DNA of 64,000 nucleotides from Doryteuthis pealeii (GCA_023376005.1 CM042148.1:68332369-68396368); one strand, 5' to 3'. Numbered from the stretch's first letter, positions 1 through 11,636 are shown. Translations and numbers: made by a program. Notes: a model not told the origin generated them from the sequence alone.

Positions 1-4
1 TAAG

Positions 5-263
5 GGCTGGTTTAGCTCAGTCGGTAGAGCGTTTGGTTAGGGATCACAAGATTCCTGGTTCGATACCGGTCCCTCGCCAACTCAGCATATGAGTAGCACA
101 GGGATCTGTGCGGTAAAGTAAGGAGCTGATGGTAGGTGTGGCATTCCACCTCAGATGTCAAAACAATCTCCTTAGTCTAGCGCTAGTGAAAAGGGGATAG
201 ACTCCCTCGATGTCTGGCTGATACCGACTTTAGGCCATCCCGATGACTTTACTTACTTACTTG
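5..263 (+). mobile_element. SINE-1 copy, tRNA-derived, near full length
   Basis: The head has a clean pol III A box (TAGCTCAGTCGG) and B box (GGTTCGATACC) spaced as in a tRNA. It is followed by an unrelated body (about 180 bp) and a CTTACTT tail. The same unit recurs at least a dozen times in the window on both strands, which defines a SINE family (called SINE-1 here). This copy is one of the most complete and serves as the local reference. Confidence 0.88.
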
Positions 264-740
264 CACAAGTATAATCCCAAATGTAAGGTCTCCAAAGCTT
301 TGGGGATACAGGGAAACTGTTCGTGCAGCTAAAGGCAACACTGTTGTGTTTGTTAGGCATGCACCTTTGCCTGCCCCTGCATGTGCCTAGTTACCACTCT
401 CAATCTTGGCTTGGCAGTCATTTTGATGGAGTTTATTATCAATGCTCATGTGAAGTTTGTGCAGCTTTTCGTTTTTTTTTTATGCAAAAGAACTGAAATT
501 CATAGCCAATTAATGGTCTCCAAAAAATAAAGTAAGTGCTCCAAAGTTTTAGGGATGCAGAGAAACTATTTGTGCAGCTATTGGCAGCACTGTTTTGTTT
601 ATTGTGCATGTGTCTGCGCTTACCCCTGCACATGCCTCGCTGCCATGTTTTGGCTTGGCTTGGCAGTCATTTTTGATGGAACTCTCAATTGATGCTACAA
701 AAGTGAAGTTCACACAGTGATTTGGTTTTTGAATGACATA

Positions 741-969
741 GTCAGGGCAGCCTAAAGTCGTATCAGCCAGTCAGTCTATCCCCTTTTCAATAGCGCTAGA
801 CCAAAGAGATTGTTTTGGCATCTGAGGTGGAGCACCACACCTACCATCAGCTCCTTACTTTACTGCACAGATCCCTGTGCTACTCATACGCTGAGTTGGC
901 GAGGACTGGTATCGAAGTAGGAACCTTGTGGTTTCTAGCCAAACGCTCTACCGACTGAGTAACAAGGCA
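741..969 (-). mobile_element. SINE-1 copy, minus strand
   Basis: Reverse complement of the SINE-1 unit at 5-263, with the tRNA-like head at the right end. The A box is damaged (the TAGCTCAG part is altered). The two copies are about 480 bp apart in opposite orientation. The DNA between them (264-740) holds two similar stretches that include 'TCCAAAGctTTgGGGAT' and 'TTGGCTTGGCAGTCATTTTGATGGA', a local duplication. Confidence 0.82.
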
Positions 970-1227
970 TTAAACAGATTGAAATTCATTGCTAATTAAT
1001 GAAAGTGTATGACAAGTCGTGCATGGATGTCAAAAACGTCTGCAAGGATGTATGGAGTTTGCCACGATGATGAGGTTCAATGCTTCCTCAGCAATATGGT
1101 GATGAGCTGGTATGACATGTTTAAAGTTTGAAATGATGTAAACGTAATTGAGAATAAAGAATATACATTTCTGTGATTTTAAATATTTTGGAGCGCTTAC
1201 CTTGAGATTACCCATGTATATTGGTTT

Positions 1228-1520
1228 TTCAGGCTTGTGGTCTAATGGTTAGAGTCTTAGGAAATGGATTCATTGACCCAAGCTCAATTCCTGGATGAAG
1301 CTGTTTGCATTTTACATGGTGCTAATACTCTTGGGAATATATGAATCCAATTCTCCACCCAGCTATGGGTAAATAGCAGGGCAGACTGGGCTCTTTAACT
1401 ATGGCTAAGTAACCAGTCTAGGAGAAGGAAAACACTGAATTCAAACCTGTTAGAAATTGACCTTGTGTCGTATCCTGCTCATGCGGAGAGGTTGGTGAAT
1501 ATATATATATATATATTGGC
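1228..1520 (+). mobile_element. SINE-2 copy, tRNA-like head with TATA tail
   Basis: The head 'GTGGTCTAATGGTTAGAG' and a B-box-like 'AGCTCAATTCC' resemble pol III promoter boxes. The body contains the conserved 'CTTGGGAA', 'CTATGGGTAAATAGCAGG', 'AACCAGTCTAGGAGAAGG' and 'GGTTGGT' blocks and runs into (TA)n. The unit recurs at least ten times in the window. The similarity of the head to a true tRNA is weaker than for SINE-1. Confidence 0.75.
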
Positions 1521-1737
1521 TTTTTAGAAATCCGTTCAGAATCAATGAATGCTCTTTCCAGTCCTATCATTCCATCATTGAGTCTCCAATAAAGAATTCA
1601 CTACCAAAAATTTTATATTATTTTAACATAGTTATATTTTCTATTGTATTGCAATTATCATTTAAGAATTTATACAATTTCTATAAAAATTATACATTTT
1701 TATTAATTAATAAATGTAGTTAACAATATGTTTGCCA

Positions 1738-1850
1738 CGGGTAGGATGTGACACAAGTCACAATTATAGGGCATCCAGTGAACATCGAAATTGCTATTTA
1801 GTAGTAAATAAACTAGCTTGCTAACCATTACCCACATTGGGACGCCTATG
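1738..1850. repeat. Dispersed repeat with tRNA-like 3' end
   Basis: The blocks 'GGATGTGACACAAG', 'GGGCATCCAGTGA' and 'GCTTGCTAACCATTA' recur at 37215-37345 and in pieces at 27540-27610 and 61255-61310. The order is the same in each copy. This looks like another short interspersed family, whose head may lie on the minus strand. No coding potential. Confidence 0.5.
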
Positions 1851-2020
1851 TTTATTTTCATGAATTTTAAAGTATTTTTTAAAAAGATAAGTGAACATCG
1901 AAAAAGTGTAAATGTTTTATCTTTGCTTTTTTACATGAATCAAAAATTAAATTTTAGATACTTTTTGATAGCATTAAAACAATCATTTTTATTTTTTGGT
2001 GAAAGAAATTACAAAATTGG

Positions 2021-2026
<6 letters not shown>

Positions 2027-2092
<66 letters not shown>
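2027..2092. repeat. (TA)n microsatellite
   Basis: About 33 perfect TA units. It abuts the palindromic family-D element at 2105-2375, the same arrangement seen for most hairpin elements of the window. Confidence 0.95.
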
Positions 2093-2096
<4 letters not shown>

Positions 2097-2104
2097 TATT
2101 TATA

Positions 2105-2375
2105 TTTTTTTGCTTGAAGGCAATTACAATGCGTATATCATATCAAACTATTGAAAATAATCATGACAAGCGAAATCGGCAAATATTGTGCCCCACGTAG
2201 AACATCATACAGCTGTTTCAACTTTATTATTATACAACTTTATTATTATGCAACTTTATTATTATGCAATCAGCTTGTCATGATTATTTTCAATAATTAT
2301 CGAATTTTATACAATATATGCATTGTAATTGCCTTCAAGCCAAAAAATATAAATAATAATATACTTTACTCAACA
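2105..2375. mobile_element. Palindromic family-D element
   Basis: The outer arms 'GCTTGAAGGCAATTACAAT' and 'ATTGTAATTGCCTTCAAGC' are inverted. Inside are three copies of 'CAACTTTATTATTAT'. On the minus strand the interior has GAAA followed by the self-complementary ACAGCTGT, a hammerhead-like remnant, but no intact CTGANGA box. Related copies lie at 16860-17045 (a near-perfect hairpin) and 52195-52460. Confidence 0.7.
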
Positions 2376-2411
2376 ATGCTTCTAAAGCAAATTATCAAAT
2401 CTCATATATAT

Positions 2412-2442
<31 letters not shown>

Positions 2443-2587
2443 GAACAACAAAAAAAATATTTTGATTTTCTTCCCAGGCAAAAAAAAAAAAAAAATCACA
2501 ATCGTTTGTTGGTTAATTTAACATCGTTAAATTTAATTAGATGTGACTTTTGAACACGCACTAAACTAAAAATGAAAACAATAATTG

Positions 2588-3075
2588 TTTTGTCTAAAGG
2601 TGAACTGCTATAAAAATTTATTGCCTACTGATGGATCGCTCAAACATCAGGTTGTTGCACTAAGAAAAACTCAGCAGATGATGATATCTCCCATTGCAAA
2701 AGAAGTTAATAGATCAAAGAGTGTAATTTTTAGAATGTTGCTGGCTCATTCAAGTCACTTAAAAGACAAGGGCAGCCATGTAAAACGATTCCTTAAAAGA
2801 ATTGGGCAATTCAAAGACTCTGTTTAATGGACCGTTTTGATAGAATTGCAGGATATTGTGTTTAAGTAACTGAAGAATTTGGCATGAAAGTGTCTCGGCA
2901 GGTAGTGTTGCATTCTTTATGCAAAACAGGGATTTATGCACATTCTCCTGCTATCAAAACCCTCATTAGATTGTAAAAACCAAAAAGTTAGACCAACCTT
3001 TGCAAATGAATTGTATGAACCAATGAAAATTGAGCAAGTGCGTTCTTTGGTGATGAAAATGTCATATACCTGTTA
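2588..3075 (+). pseudogene. Tc1-like transposase remnant, frameshifted
   Basis: The first open stretch (2585-2827) reads as a helix-turn-helix DNA-binding domain: 'HQVVALRKTQQMMISPIAKE' then 'VNRSKSVIFRML', the usual pattern of the Tc1 N-terminus. Downstream, in shifted frames, come 'EEFGMKVSRQVVLHSLC' and 'TGIYAHSPA', which match the second helix-turn-helix and the linker of Tc1 transposases. 'FFGDENVIY' follows and resembles the FSDES catalytic block holding the second acidic residue. Stops and at least two frameshifts break the gene and the last third is missing. It is a dead fossil. The family assignment rests on remembered motif order, not on a search. Confidence 0.68.
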
Positions 3076-3076
3076 T

Positions 3077-3530
3077 GTCGGGTATATAAATGGTGAGAGA
3101 GACAGAGTAGTGACAATGATAAGGGGATGACAGATTTGTTCTGTGGGGATTAAAATTAAAATAAAATTAGATTTAAAAAAAACCCCAAAAAAAACAACAA
3201 ACTCCATGGGCCTTCACCGGAAGAATCACTCCGTGCATGTCCGACAAAAAGGACTGTCCCCCGATTCCCAACAAAATTTCTCGTCCATTTCGTTTTTAGG
3301 CCTTAACTGGGTCTGGTCGCTCCTACTAGCCAGGGGCATATCCCCTTGCTACAGGCGACTATGGCAGGTCAATAAAGCCTAAATCATAAAACACCTTCTG
3401 TCTCTGTCTCTTTCCTTTTTGTTCTTTAAATTCCTTCTTTTTGCGCAACTACCAAAAAGAGATGGGGTTAAACAAAAAAAAACCAAAATATCCCTCCTAC
3501 TTTAAACCTGTAAAACACCCAAACCTCCTC
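3077..3530 (+). mobile_element. LTR-like dispersed repeat with polyadenylation-type signal
   Basis: Begins near 'TGTTATGTCGGGTATA' and a GA-rich tract. The segment 3143-3530 recurs inverted at 14515-14890 with shared blocks such as 'CTAGCCAGG', 'AAAGGACTGTCCCCC' and 'TCAATAAAGCCTAA'. The AATAAA inside a repeat that starts TGT suggests the R/U5 part of an LTR, but no internal retrotransposon genes or paired LTRs were found. The small open frame at 3143-3382 has no recognisable domain. Confidence 0.45.
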
Positions 3531-3567
3531 CCACCCATAATTCATAGTACCCATAGTTCTTAACTAA

Positions 3568-4010
3568 ATCTTCTTTGAACTCTACTTCTCTGCTGTTCAT
3601 CTCTATCTTAACTTCGTCGATGTCTAGTCTTTTCAGTGCTCTGACTAACATATGAGTTCAGCTCTGGGCGTCCAACTGAAAACTGAGGGTGACTTACATA
3701 TCTGTATCTTCCAAGGGTAACACTGATTCTGTGGGTTGATTTCTTCTCTGTTCAGGCTGGGTATCTGTCTTTCTTGTTTGTTAATTAATAAAGCAAAACT
3801 TTGTTGTTATCTTTATAGCTTTTATTAAAACAACCCCAGACCAAAACTGCGCGGTGAAAAGCAACATCCTTGAGAGAACGTCTTCTCTCAGCGAGTAACT
3901 GGTCATAACTAACTAAAAACCTGATTTTTGTCTCACACATCCTATTAGTGTGATTCCAGAAGGGGTTAAGTAAAGGTTACCACAAGTCAATCCATAACCA
4001 TAACAGTTAA
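3568..4010 (+). mobile_element. Possible LTR-like repeat, diverged
   Basis: Pyrimidine-rich CTTCT runs, a TTAATTAATAAAGC block (AATAAA signal) and GAACGTCTTCTCTCAGCGAG near the end resemble the order seen at 7826-8355 and 8790-9205. Identity is low and the boundaries are uncertain. Confidence 0.33.
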
Positions 4011-4591
4011 GGTAATTTTCCATTCAACCCCCTCTGATTTTGAATCTTCAATGATTCAATTCAAATATATCTAGCTACAGTACTTACACAATTCATAAGC
4101 TACCCATGAATTATATAATAAAAAAGTTTAATTTGGTTGACTGAGAGCAAGCAGCATATCAGATGGAATGAAGATGAGAGATTGCTTCCCAAATGTGTGA
4201 GAAAATCGATTATGTTTTATCTTTTATCAATTTGTTTTATTTTTCAATCATTTTTTTTAATTTTTTTTTTTTTAATATATCATTGATTTATGCACTTATA
4301 TTTACATTTAGCTTTTCTTATGGAAAATGAATGGTAAATTTTCAAAGAATTTTAAAGATAATTCTTCGATATACATATACATTTTTGAAAATCTTAGAAT
4401 TTTTTTTGATGGATCTATTTATTTAATGGCATGTCAACTCCTTATGGGTTATTTAATGCTGAAATTTAATTTATTTCTATATGTCTAGGTTTAGTTTTTT
4501 TTTGTTGTTTTGTTTAATGGCATATCAAACACCAGAAATTATTTAATGCTAAAGCAAGCAGTAGGACAGTAAAAAAAAAAAATGAAGTGAG

Positions 4592-4840
4592 CAGAGTGGC
4601 CTATTGTCGGTATCAGCCAGACATCAAGGAAATCTATCCCCTTTTCACTAGTGCTAGACCAGGGAGATTGTTTGTGCTGAGGTGGAGCGCCACACCTACC
4701 ATCAGCTCCTCACTTTACTGCACAGATCAGATTACCCAAGCTGTGCTACTCATGTGCTGAGTTAGTGGGGACTGGTATTGAACCAGGTTTCTTGCGATTC
4801 CTTGGTGGGCGCTCTACCGACTGAGCTAAGCCAACCCCTT
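4592..4840 (-). mobile_element. SINE-1 copy, minus strand
   Basis: Reverse complement of SINE-1: 'GGTATCAGCC', 'CTAGACCA', 'CCACACCTACCATCAGCTCC' and 'GCTCTACCGACTGAGCTAAG' occur in order. The stretch before it (4020-4590) is AT-rich with poly-T runs and 'ATTTAATGGCATGTCAACTCC' fragments of the GGTT-tailed family; nothing else is seen there. Confidence 0.85.
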
Positions 4841-5489
4841 ACCTTTCCCAAGGGTATTAAACTGAAAACATGTTAACCACTCTAAATGTTTAATTGTAAT
4901 TTTCAATGTTCAATTGTTTTGTTATCTAATCAATTGTCCGCAAAACATTTGCATAATTTAAAGATGGTAATTCTATTATATTTTTGTGTTAAAACATGCA
5001 GTTGTATTGATTCGAACAAATTCGTATTTTCAGTGTATATTTACGGTGAAATGAAAATGGCCGACCAAAACACACGGCTTCCTCAAAGGAAAACAAACAA
5101 GGGCAGGTTACACTCATTTGTGTAGCTAATGTTCAGATTAACTTTAAAGAATTCCTCAGGGGTGAGTGACTAATGTGCTGGACTGCAACATTGCTTGGTT
5201 TGTGTGATAGGAAGCAGGTGGCCATACAGCAGTTTTCTTGTGGGGTTTGGTTTCCAAAATTTGTTCAAGACAGCACCCAGTGTCCTTTTGCTGTTCCTAT
5301 CTAGCTTTTCTTTAAGCATCTTGTAAGAGTCTAAGTAGTACAGCCATACAGTAGCACAGATATGGTGACAGCTTGGAAAAATTTCCGCTTGATCTGATCA
5401 AAGAGATCAGATTTCCATATGATCGATAATCCATCTATAACAGTCCATGTCTTTCCAATGAATATATTGACATCGCTTTCAAACACATA

Positions 5490-5795
5490 ACTTGTGGGGT
5501 AGTGGAATGATAGGGCTTATACCTCTCTTCATGGGAAATGGACTCGTCGACCCAAGTTCAAATCCTGGACGTGGTAATTGCATTTCACTTAGCGCTAATA
5601 CCCTTGGGAAAGGTATGAATCCTACTCTCCCTCCAGCTATGGGTAAATAGTAGGGCAGACTGGGCTCTTTAACCTTGGTTAGGCAACCAGTCTAGGAGAT
5701 GGAAAACTCTGAATTCAAACCTTCTGAACTCCACTTAAAAATTGACCTTGTGTCACTTCCTGCTTGCGGAGGGGTTGGTAAATATATATACCTCT
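5490..5795 (+). mobile_element. SINE-2 copy
   Basis: Contains the full SINE-2 block order from 'GGACTCGTCGACCCAAGTTC' through 'GGCAACCAGTCTAGGAGATG' to 'GAGGGGTTGGTAAATATATA'. The 5' head is diverged. Confidence 0.78.
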
Positions 5796-6059
5796 CCCAG
5801 AGTGTATTAATCTGAAAGTGAATTTAATAGCATGACTGGGGTTTGAACTTGTTTACTATGATGTCACAATCTGGCATGTTAGCCACGGGGACTCACCCCA
5901 CCCACCACCCCATCTTGAAGAGAAAGAAGAAGCGTTTAACTGTCTTGTAAATGGTGCATGAAAATGGTAAAGACCACCAGAGATTAGAAATCAATGTTAC
6001 AGAAACTTAAATTTCGCGCAGAAGGAAGTGATTCACAATCTCTATTGGATAAGGCATTT

Positions 6060-6900
6060 TAACAAAAATTGTTTTTTTTTTGTTTTTTTTTTTTGTTGTT
6101 TAAATTGCATGATTGCTAAACTGTAGTCTTCAATAAATGACTATTTGTTGGAGATTTTTTTTTTTTTTGTTATTTTCTTTTTTTTTTTTTAAATTTTTTT
6201 TTTTTTACCCAGAATGCAACTCAGATTGTTGGTATTGGATTTATCTTTGCTTTCGTTTTTTTTTTTTTTTTTTTTTTTTTTTCTCCTTCGGTTGAAATAT
6301 ACAAAACTTATCATTTTCATCTCCAGTGCACTTGCGACTATGGTCTATTTTTGTCTTCTTCGCTTGCAAAACAAGTGGATGATGATGATAATGATAATGA
6401 TGATGCTGATGCTGCTGCTGATGATAGTGATGATGATGATGATAAGAAGATGAAGAAGAGAGAAGAAATAGATGGCATCTTTTCACATATGCAGTGTCAG
6501 TCATTTAAAGAATATTTACTCCAGAGTATTGATTTTTTTTTTTTTTTTTTACAACCAGAACTTCTCTGAGATTTTCTCATTATAATCCCAGGAATGTTAT
6601 TAAAGAAAAAAAAAAAAGTGACAAAAAGAAAAAAAAAGAAAGAAAGAAAGAAAGAAAGAAAGAAAAATACCAAAACAACATACTGAAGATTTGCTTCTTC
6701 TTCTTTCTTTTCTTTCTTTTCTTTTTGTTTCCTATCCTTAAGTTTTTTCTTTTCTACCCTTTTATTTAAAAAAAAAAAAAATCATTTTCTTTTCCTTCTT
6801 TTTAAAAGTCGTGGTAGTGGGAGGAAGAGCAGAAACAGGGGAGTAGATAATATACAAGTTTTTAGCTTTATTTTTTTTTTATTGTCTTTTTTTTTGTTTT
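6060..6900. repeat. Low-complexity poly-T, GAT and AAAG block
   Basis: Dominated by T-runs (to 30 nt near 6257-6285), a GATGATGAT/GCTGCTG stretch at 6377-6450, an (AAAG)n run at 6635-6668 and CTTTT runs. The Asp-rich and His-rich open frames over it are translations of these tracts and are not called as genes. Confidence 0.85.
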
Positions 6901-7151
6901 TGTTTTTTCTCTCTAATCTAGTATGTCATGATTTAAGACTCATATGCATACATAATGTTATCAGCTTAAATACGATTAATCCCTTACTTGGCTACAGAGA
7001 CACCTTCACTGCCGTACCAAAATCCCGGCTGTTAATCATGGAATGTAGGCATTTTAATTTCTTTTTAATTGGGTGTACATCTTCAGAGGAATATCAGTGC
7101 AGAGATTCCCATGAAGAAGTCTCCAGGTCTACAGTGAAGTGACAATCTATA

Positions 7152-7772
7152 TCTATTAATAATGGAGATTCGCTTCCGGTTTTTGTCTGTAACAAAAACT
7201 ACGTCACTGCTTACGTCACATTACCCAAAATCGTCATAACAGAATAAATACACTCAAAATTTGAACATTAGACAGTCCTCATTGTTTTTTAAAACAAGTC
7301 TTAATAAATACATGACTGGTATTATATATCTATATATAAAGTAAATTAAAGTCGACGGGGCGGCCTAAAGTCGGTATCAGCCAGTCAGCGAGGGAGTCTA
7401 TCAATAGCGCTAGACCAAGGAGATTGTTTTTTTAGCATCTGAGGTGGAGCGCCACACCTACCATCAGCTCCTTACTTTACCGCACAGATCCCTGTGCTAC
7501 TCATACGCTGAGTTGGCGGGGACCGGTATCGAACTAGGAACCTTGTGGTTTCTAGCCGAACACTCTACTGACTGAGCTAACCCGGCCCCTTTATCTATAT
7601 ATAGTTTATTTTATTCTAATACATATTTAAAGTTTACTTTTCAAATTGTTTTATTTTTTTAATCCTTTAATGAATTTGATGATTTTACTTACTTAGGGTA
7701 CAAACTCAGGCAATAGGTTTCAAAAAATCTATTTTTACATTGCCCAGAAGGCGTTTTTTTATTTTGTACTAG
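7152..7772 (+). mobile_element. Non-autonomous Helitron-like element
   Basis: The 5' end reads TCTATTAATAATGGAGATT after an A. The 3' end has a short hairpin around 'GCCCAGAAGGC', then a T-rich stretch ending CTAG before a T. Helitrons start TC, end in CTRR after a hairpin and insert between A and T, all of which fit. The same termini are found inverted at 16601-17209 and in a related copy at 57138-57770. A SINE-1 (7340-7590) is nested inside. No Rep/helicase gene is present. Confidence 0.7.
7340..7590 (-). mobile_element. SINE-1 copy nested in the Helitron-like element
   Basis: Complete minus-strand SINE-1 with an intact A box (the reverse complement of TAGCTCAGTCAG). It interrupts 'TATATCTATATATAAAG', which is continuous in the relative at 16601-17209, so the SINE inserted after the Helitron. 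Confidence 0.86.
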
Positions 7773-7825
7773 TATTAATAATCGTGTTCCTTAATTGTAT
7801 GGCCGCTTTTTACATACCCTTTTCT

Positions 7826-8355
7826 TGTCGGGTACATAACAAGAGTTCTTATGTGAGAGAGCGAGAGAGAGCGAGCGAGAGAGAGAAAGAGAGAGAGAGG
7901 ACCAACATAGAGACATCAGAGATAATTGAGTCATGTAACTTACTTGGTTGTTCTTCGTTTAGTCGCCATGTTGGATCTTTACTTCTACTTCTCTTTCCTT
8001 TCCGGCCATGATTGTCTATGTCTAAGTTCTTGCTTTACTTGTTGCTTCTTTCTTCTCTAACTAAGGGCATGCGTAATTAATTAACAAGGCTTATTGCTTT
8101 GATCAAAGGTTTTATTTGCCCGTTTACTAACCCATCGCGCAGAGTGAGTCCAGCCCACAGTCACACGTCTGTGCTGCGTCACATCTCGGCTGGAACTGAA
8201 AACCTAACTTGTCAATCATGTGACGTGCGAGATTCCCACTTTTGCCAAAGGTCTGTATTTTTCCATGGAAACTGCCGTCTACGTTCTGATTTGAAAGCCC
8301 TATTCTACAGGTGCTTGTCAATAGTCTATGCTACCACGCAATTATGCAACACATT
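7826..8355 (+). mobile_element. LTR-like repeat, probable solo LTR
   Basis: Starts near TGTCGGGTACATAACA, then a GAGAGAGA tract, ACTTACTTG, GTCGCCATGTTGG, CTAACTAAGGGC, a TTAATTAATTAACAAGG block and a GC-richer half ending 'AATAGTCTATGCTACC..ATTATGCAACAC'. The second half matches 8975-9205 (shared ATCATGTGACGTGC, TTTCCATGGAAA-like and the same terminal block). No internal retrotransposon region is present. The 126-aa open frame at 8099-8479 lies across this repeat and has no recognisable domain. Confidence 0.5.
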
Positions 8356-8576
8356 ATCACCTTACCTCACCCTCTGGTTAAAAATGAGACCGTCCAAATC
8401 GTCCAAGATTAAATGCAAAAATGTAAACCCTGATTATCTGCTGTTGCTTATCCACCAAATTGTCACCTCAGCTAAATGATGGACCATTCCCTTTTTATTA
8501 TAAATAAAGAAAGGTAAGAAAAAAGACATGCTACACAGAAAAAATATGATGAGAAAGATATTGGATTATTTGGGTA

Positions 8577-8780
8577 TATATATTTACCAACCCCTCCGCA
8601 TGAGCAGGATGCGACACAAGGTCAATTTTTTAAGCAGAGTTTAACAGGTTTGAATTCAGAGTTTTCTTTCTCCTAGACTGGTTACCTAGCCATGGTTAAA
8701 GAGCCCAGTCTACCCTGCTATTTTCCCATAGCTGGAGGGAGAATTGGATTCATACCTTTCCCAAGAGTATTAACGCCAAG
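8577..8780 (-). mobile_element. SINE-2 copy, 5' truncated
   Basis: Minus-strand SINE-2 from 'TTTACCAACCCCTCCGCATG' to 'CCTTTCCCAAGAGTATTAA'. The tRNA-like head is missing; the LTR-like repeat at 8790 begins where it stops. Confidence 0.78.
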
Positions 8781-8789
8781 TTACTTACT

Positions 8790-9205
8790 TTCTCTGTTCT
8801 TCATTCGTTTGGCCATTCGTGTGATATCTAGTTTATTTCTATTTTGTTGGTTATTCATCTTGATGCATCTTCTTTCTTGATTAGTCTTCTTGCTGGTCGA
8901 TCTTCTAACTAATGTATGCATCAACCAACAACGACATCTGTTCTTTTTACATCTTTTATTCTTAATCTAAACTAACTACAGCGCGCGTGCAGGCGAGTCC
9001 AACTAACTAAGCAAGGAACGTCTTTCTTGCTTAGGATCCTCATTGGAACTGGTTAACTAATTCGAAATCACGTGACGTGCAGGACTTCCAGTGTTTACTT
9101 GTAATATTCCATCGAAAGGGCCGCCCATGATATGAAAAAGGACCATCCTTAAAGAATTACAGGGTGTTGCCAATAGTCTATGCCATAGATTATGCAACAC
9201 TACTC
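8790..9205 (+). mobile_element. LTR-like repeat, second copy
   Basis: Shares the block order of 7826-8355: CTTCTTTCTTG, GTCTTCTTGCTGG, CTAACTAA, AAATCACGTGACGTGCAGG, TTCCATCGAAAGGGCCGCC and 'CCAATAGTCTATGCC..TTATGCAACAC'. The 5' part is truncated by the adjacent SINE-2. Confidence 0.48.
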
Positions 9206-9295
9206 ATGCGCTGGGCTTGCCGTGGTCTGTATTGAAACAGGAACCTTGCAATTTCTAAGCAGGTGCTCTACCAACTGAGCAAAACTGTCCCCTTA
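9205..9295 (-). mobile_element. SINE-1 head fragment
   Basis: Holds only the tRNA-like 5' portion on the minus strand: 'GGTCTGTATTGAAACAGGAACC', then 'GCTCTACCAACTGAGC'. Confidence 0.7.
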
Positions 9296-9534
9296 TAAAT
9301 GAAATAAGAATGTTTAAAATTCAATGTTTCAACAAAATATATTAATATAAATATAAGATATAAACCTGAATATTTCTACATTTGCACAAACACGTATGGA
9401 CACAATAAGGCATTCAAAAACACATAAATAAATTGGAGGTGCATGGTGTAATGGTTATCATCATAGGAAAGTATTTATTGGTATCCTACCATGCCAGCTG
9501 AACACAAGGATCATTATAATGGGGAACTATGCTC

Positions 9535-9741
9535 GGACCATATGACCTTTAAGCACCCCTTTCACGAACTCGATTCACAAGGACACTTTTCTCATTTACA
9601 CCGTAAAAATCTGGTTGTTTGTTAGGGGTTAGGGTTAGGGGTTAGTTTTATAATAAAAAAAACTCTAAAAATCATCTGTTAACAATTAATCGGATTTTGA
9701 CGGTGCAAATGGAAAAGGAGCGCCTAAAGGTCATATGGTCC
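9535..9741. mobile_element. Family-T1 hairpin element with internal TTAGGG repeats
   Basis: Terminal inverted repeats 'GGACCATATGACCTTTAAGC' and its complement enclose a telomere-like tract at about 9626-9646 (GTTAGGGGTTAGGGTTAGGGG). The inner arms (CATTTACACCGT and ACGGTGCAAATG) are also inverted. Copies at 11389-11636 and 27691-27942 keep the layout. No coding capacity, so a MITE-like element. Confidence 0.78.
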
Positions 9742-9749
9742 CTATACTC

Positions 9750-11380
9750 AAACCGCAGCTCATACGCAGCTAGTGCATAAAAACTGTGACATCATAGTAA
9801 TTGAATTCAAACTCCAGTTATGCTATTACATTCACTTTTGAACAAACACCTTTGGGAAAGGTATGAACTCTCTTATCCCTTCCAGGTGTTGGGTCAGTAA
9901 AACAAAGTCTGAGTGGACATAAATCCAAAACGAGTTAGCTTCCCTTGTTGTGTTTCATTCACCGATAGGTGGCATTGGTATTTGGCCACAAGCGGGAACT
10001 ACAATTTCCTGCCTCTTTTCATTCAGGCTGGCAACAAGTAAACATGGTCTAGTTGCCTGCCGCCTCAGAAGCTTTAGGGGGCTTTGCTCCCTACCAAACC
10101 AGCTACCAATAAGTGACATTCTCTACAATGTGAGTTGTATGCCTAATTCCTCTTATAGAGCGTTTATGTATCTCTTGTATATATCTTTCTCTTAAATGTA
10201 TCTCCGTCACTTGTGGAATAAATATTGTTATCTTTTACACCTTTTTCTCTGAATGTTTGAGATGAGGCTTGATGATTAGTATTATCTGTATTATTCAGAC
10301 TATTGTCCTCATCTTCATTGTTATCTGTACTGTTTTACACCTTTGTCAGAATGTTTTTATGTATACACTTGTACCCACATTGGAAGGTTATTTTAAGCCT
10401 TCCAGCGTTAATATAACACCCACCATATATTATACAGCTATAGCTTAAATAGTACTAATACTATTCATCTACAAGGATGGCTTTGTTATTAAATAACCCA
10501 CAAAAGTTTATATGCCATTAAACAAAGAAACTGAAACCAGAAACCATGAAGCTCTTGGGTTCTCAGTGTAACAGCACAGTCCATGAGGATATTGATGCTT
10601 CTCTTTAGCAAGGAATGAAAGATTCTAATTAGTATTCCATATAAGTAATTATGGAAATTTTCATGAAAATTGGACCATTAATTTATTTTTCATAGAATTA
10701 AAACAAAAACCTTAGTTATAACTTGTTTTTGGCTACGTTAAATTTCAATTGATTTAACGGTGCAAAAATGTAAACATTATTTTTCGTTTATAATTTTCAT
10801 TATTTTTGTAAGACGAAAAATTAAAAAAAAATCATTTGGAGTTTGTTTAATGCTTCTTCTTTTGAGTGAATAAAAAAAATTCAAGATAATATTAACCTTT
10901 ATGCAAGTTTTATTATGTTAAATATAGTGGGGGGTAAATTTCATGGGGAAAATTGGTGGTACCCACGGAAAACTTCAAAATAGACAACATTTATGCTTAA
11001 GAAAAAAAGTATGATATTCAGGAGTCTATAGGCATTCATTTGGCCGCTTTTTTTTCCCACCCTTTTTTTTACAAATTAATAGTCATCTTTTTCGCCTTGG
11101 GAAACCTACCTAATAGTTATCTCCATTATATCAAGAATTTAGCTGCCATGTCATTGGGGGGTTTGAATATGCCAACTGCATCCCCTGCAGAGGGATAAAA
11201 ACCCAACAAAATGGATGTCTTGGTTATGATACCAAACTGCATCTGGTGGTGAACTCTGGGGAATGTGGAATACTCCTTCTTTTGGCAATACTCCCAGGTT
11301 CATTCTGACCCAGAGTAGAAGATTTAAAAAGCTCCTTGCTGCGAATGTGGCATCTTTACATAATGTGTATTTTAAAAATA
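9750..11380. other. No gene recognised; repeat fragments only
   Basis: Contains a SINE-2-like fragment near 9840-9900, a repeat near 10245-10335 (GAATGTTTGAGATGAGGCTTG) shared with 58490-58575, and a GGTT-family minus fragment at about 11130-11350. The open frame at 9950-10195 has no recognisable domain. The rest is AT-rich with no structure I can name. Confidence 0.5.
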
Positions 11381-11388
11381 GATAGATT

Positions 11389-11636
11389 GGACCATATGAA
11401 CTTTGGGCACCCCTTTTTGATCTCGATTAAGAAAGGACATGTTTTTCATTTGCACCATCAATATCTGGTTGTTTTAACAGACAATTTTTAGATTTAAAAA
11501 AAAAATTATAAAACTAACCCCTAACCCTAACCCCTAACCCTAACAACAAACAAACATCGGATATTGATGGTGTAAATGAAAAACATGTCCTTTTTTAATC
11601 GAGATCAAAAAGGGGTGCCTAAAGGTAATATGATCC
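11389..11636. mobile_element. Family-T1 hairpin element with CCCTAA loop
   Basis: Arms 'GGACCATATGAACTTTGGGC' and the complementary right end enclose 'ACTAACCCCTAACCCTAACCC' at about 11513-11540. The flanks read TAGATTGG and CCAATAGA, so a short target duplication (TAGA or TA) is possible. Confidence 0.8.

Noticed and set aside
5..77. Functional tRNA gene
   Set aside because: A and B boxes are good but the acceptor and anticodon stems do not pair and the unit is dispersed with a common non-tRNA body, so it is a SINE head.
6214..6569. His-rich and Asp-rich peptides
   Set aside because: They come from a GATGATGAT tract between poly-T runs in three frames.
9626..9646. Chromosome end or interstitial telomere
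   Set aside because: The short TTAGGG array lies in the loop of a repeated hairpin element at the same place in each copy.
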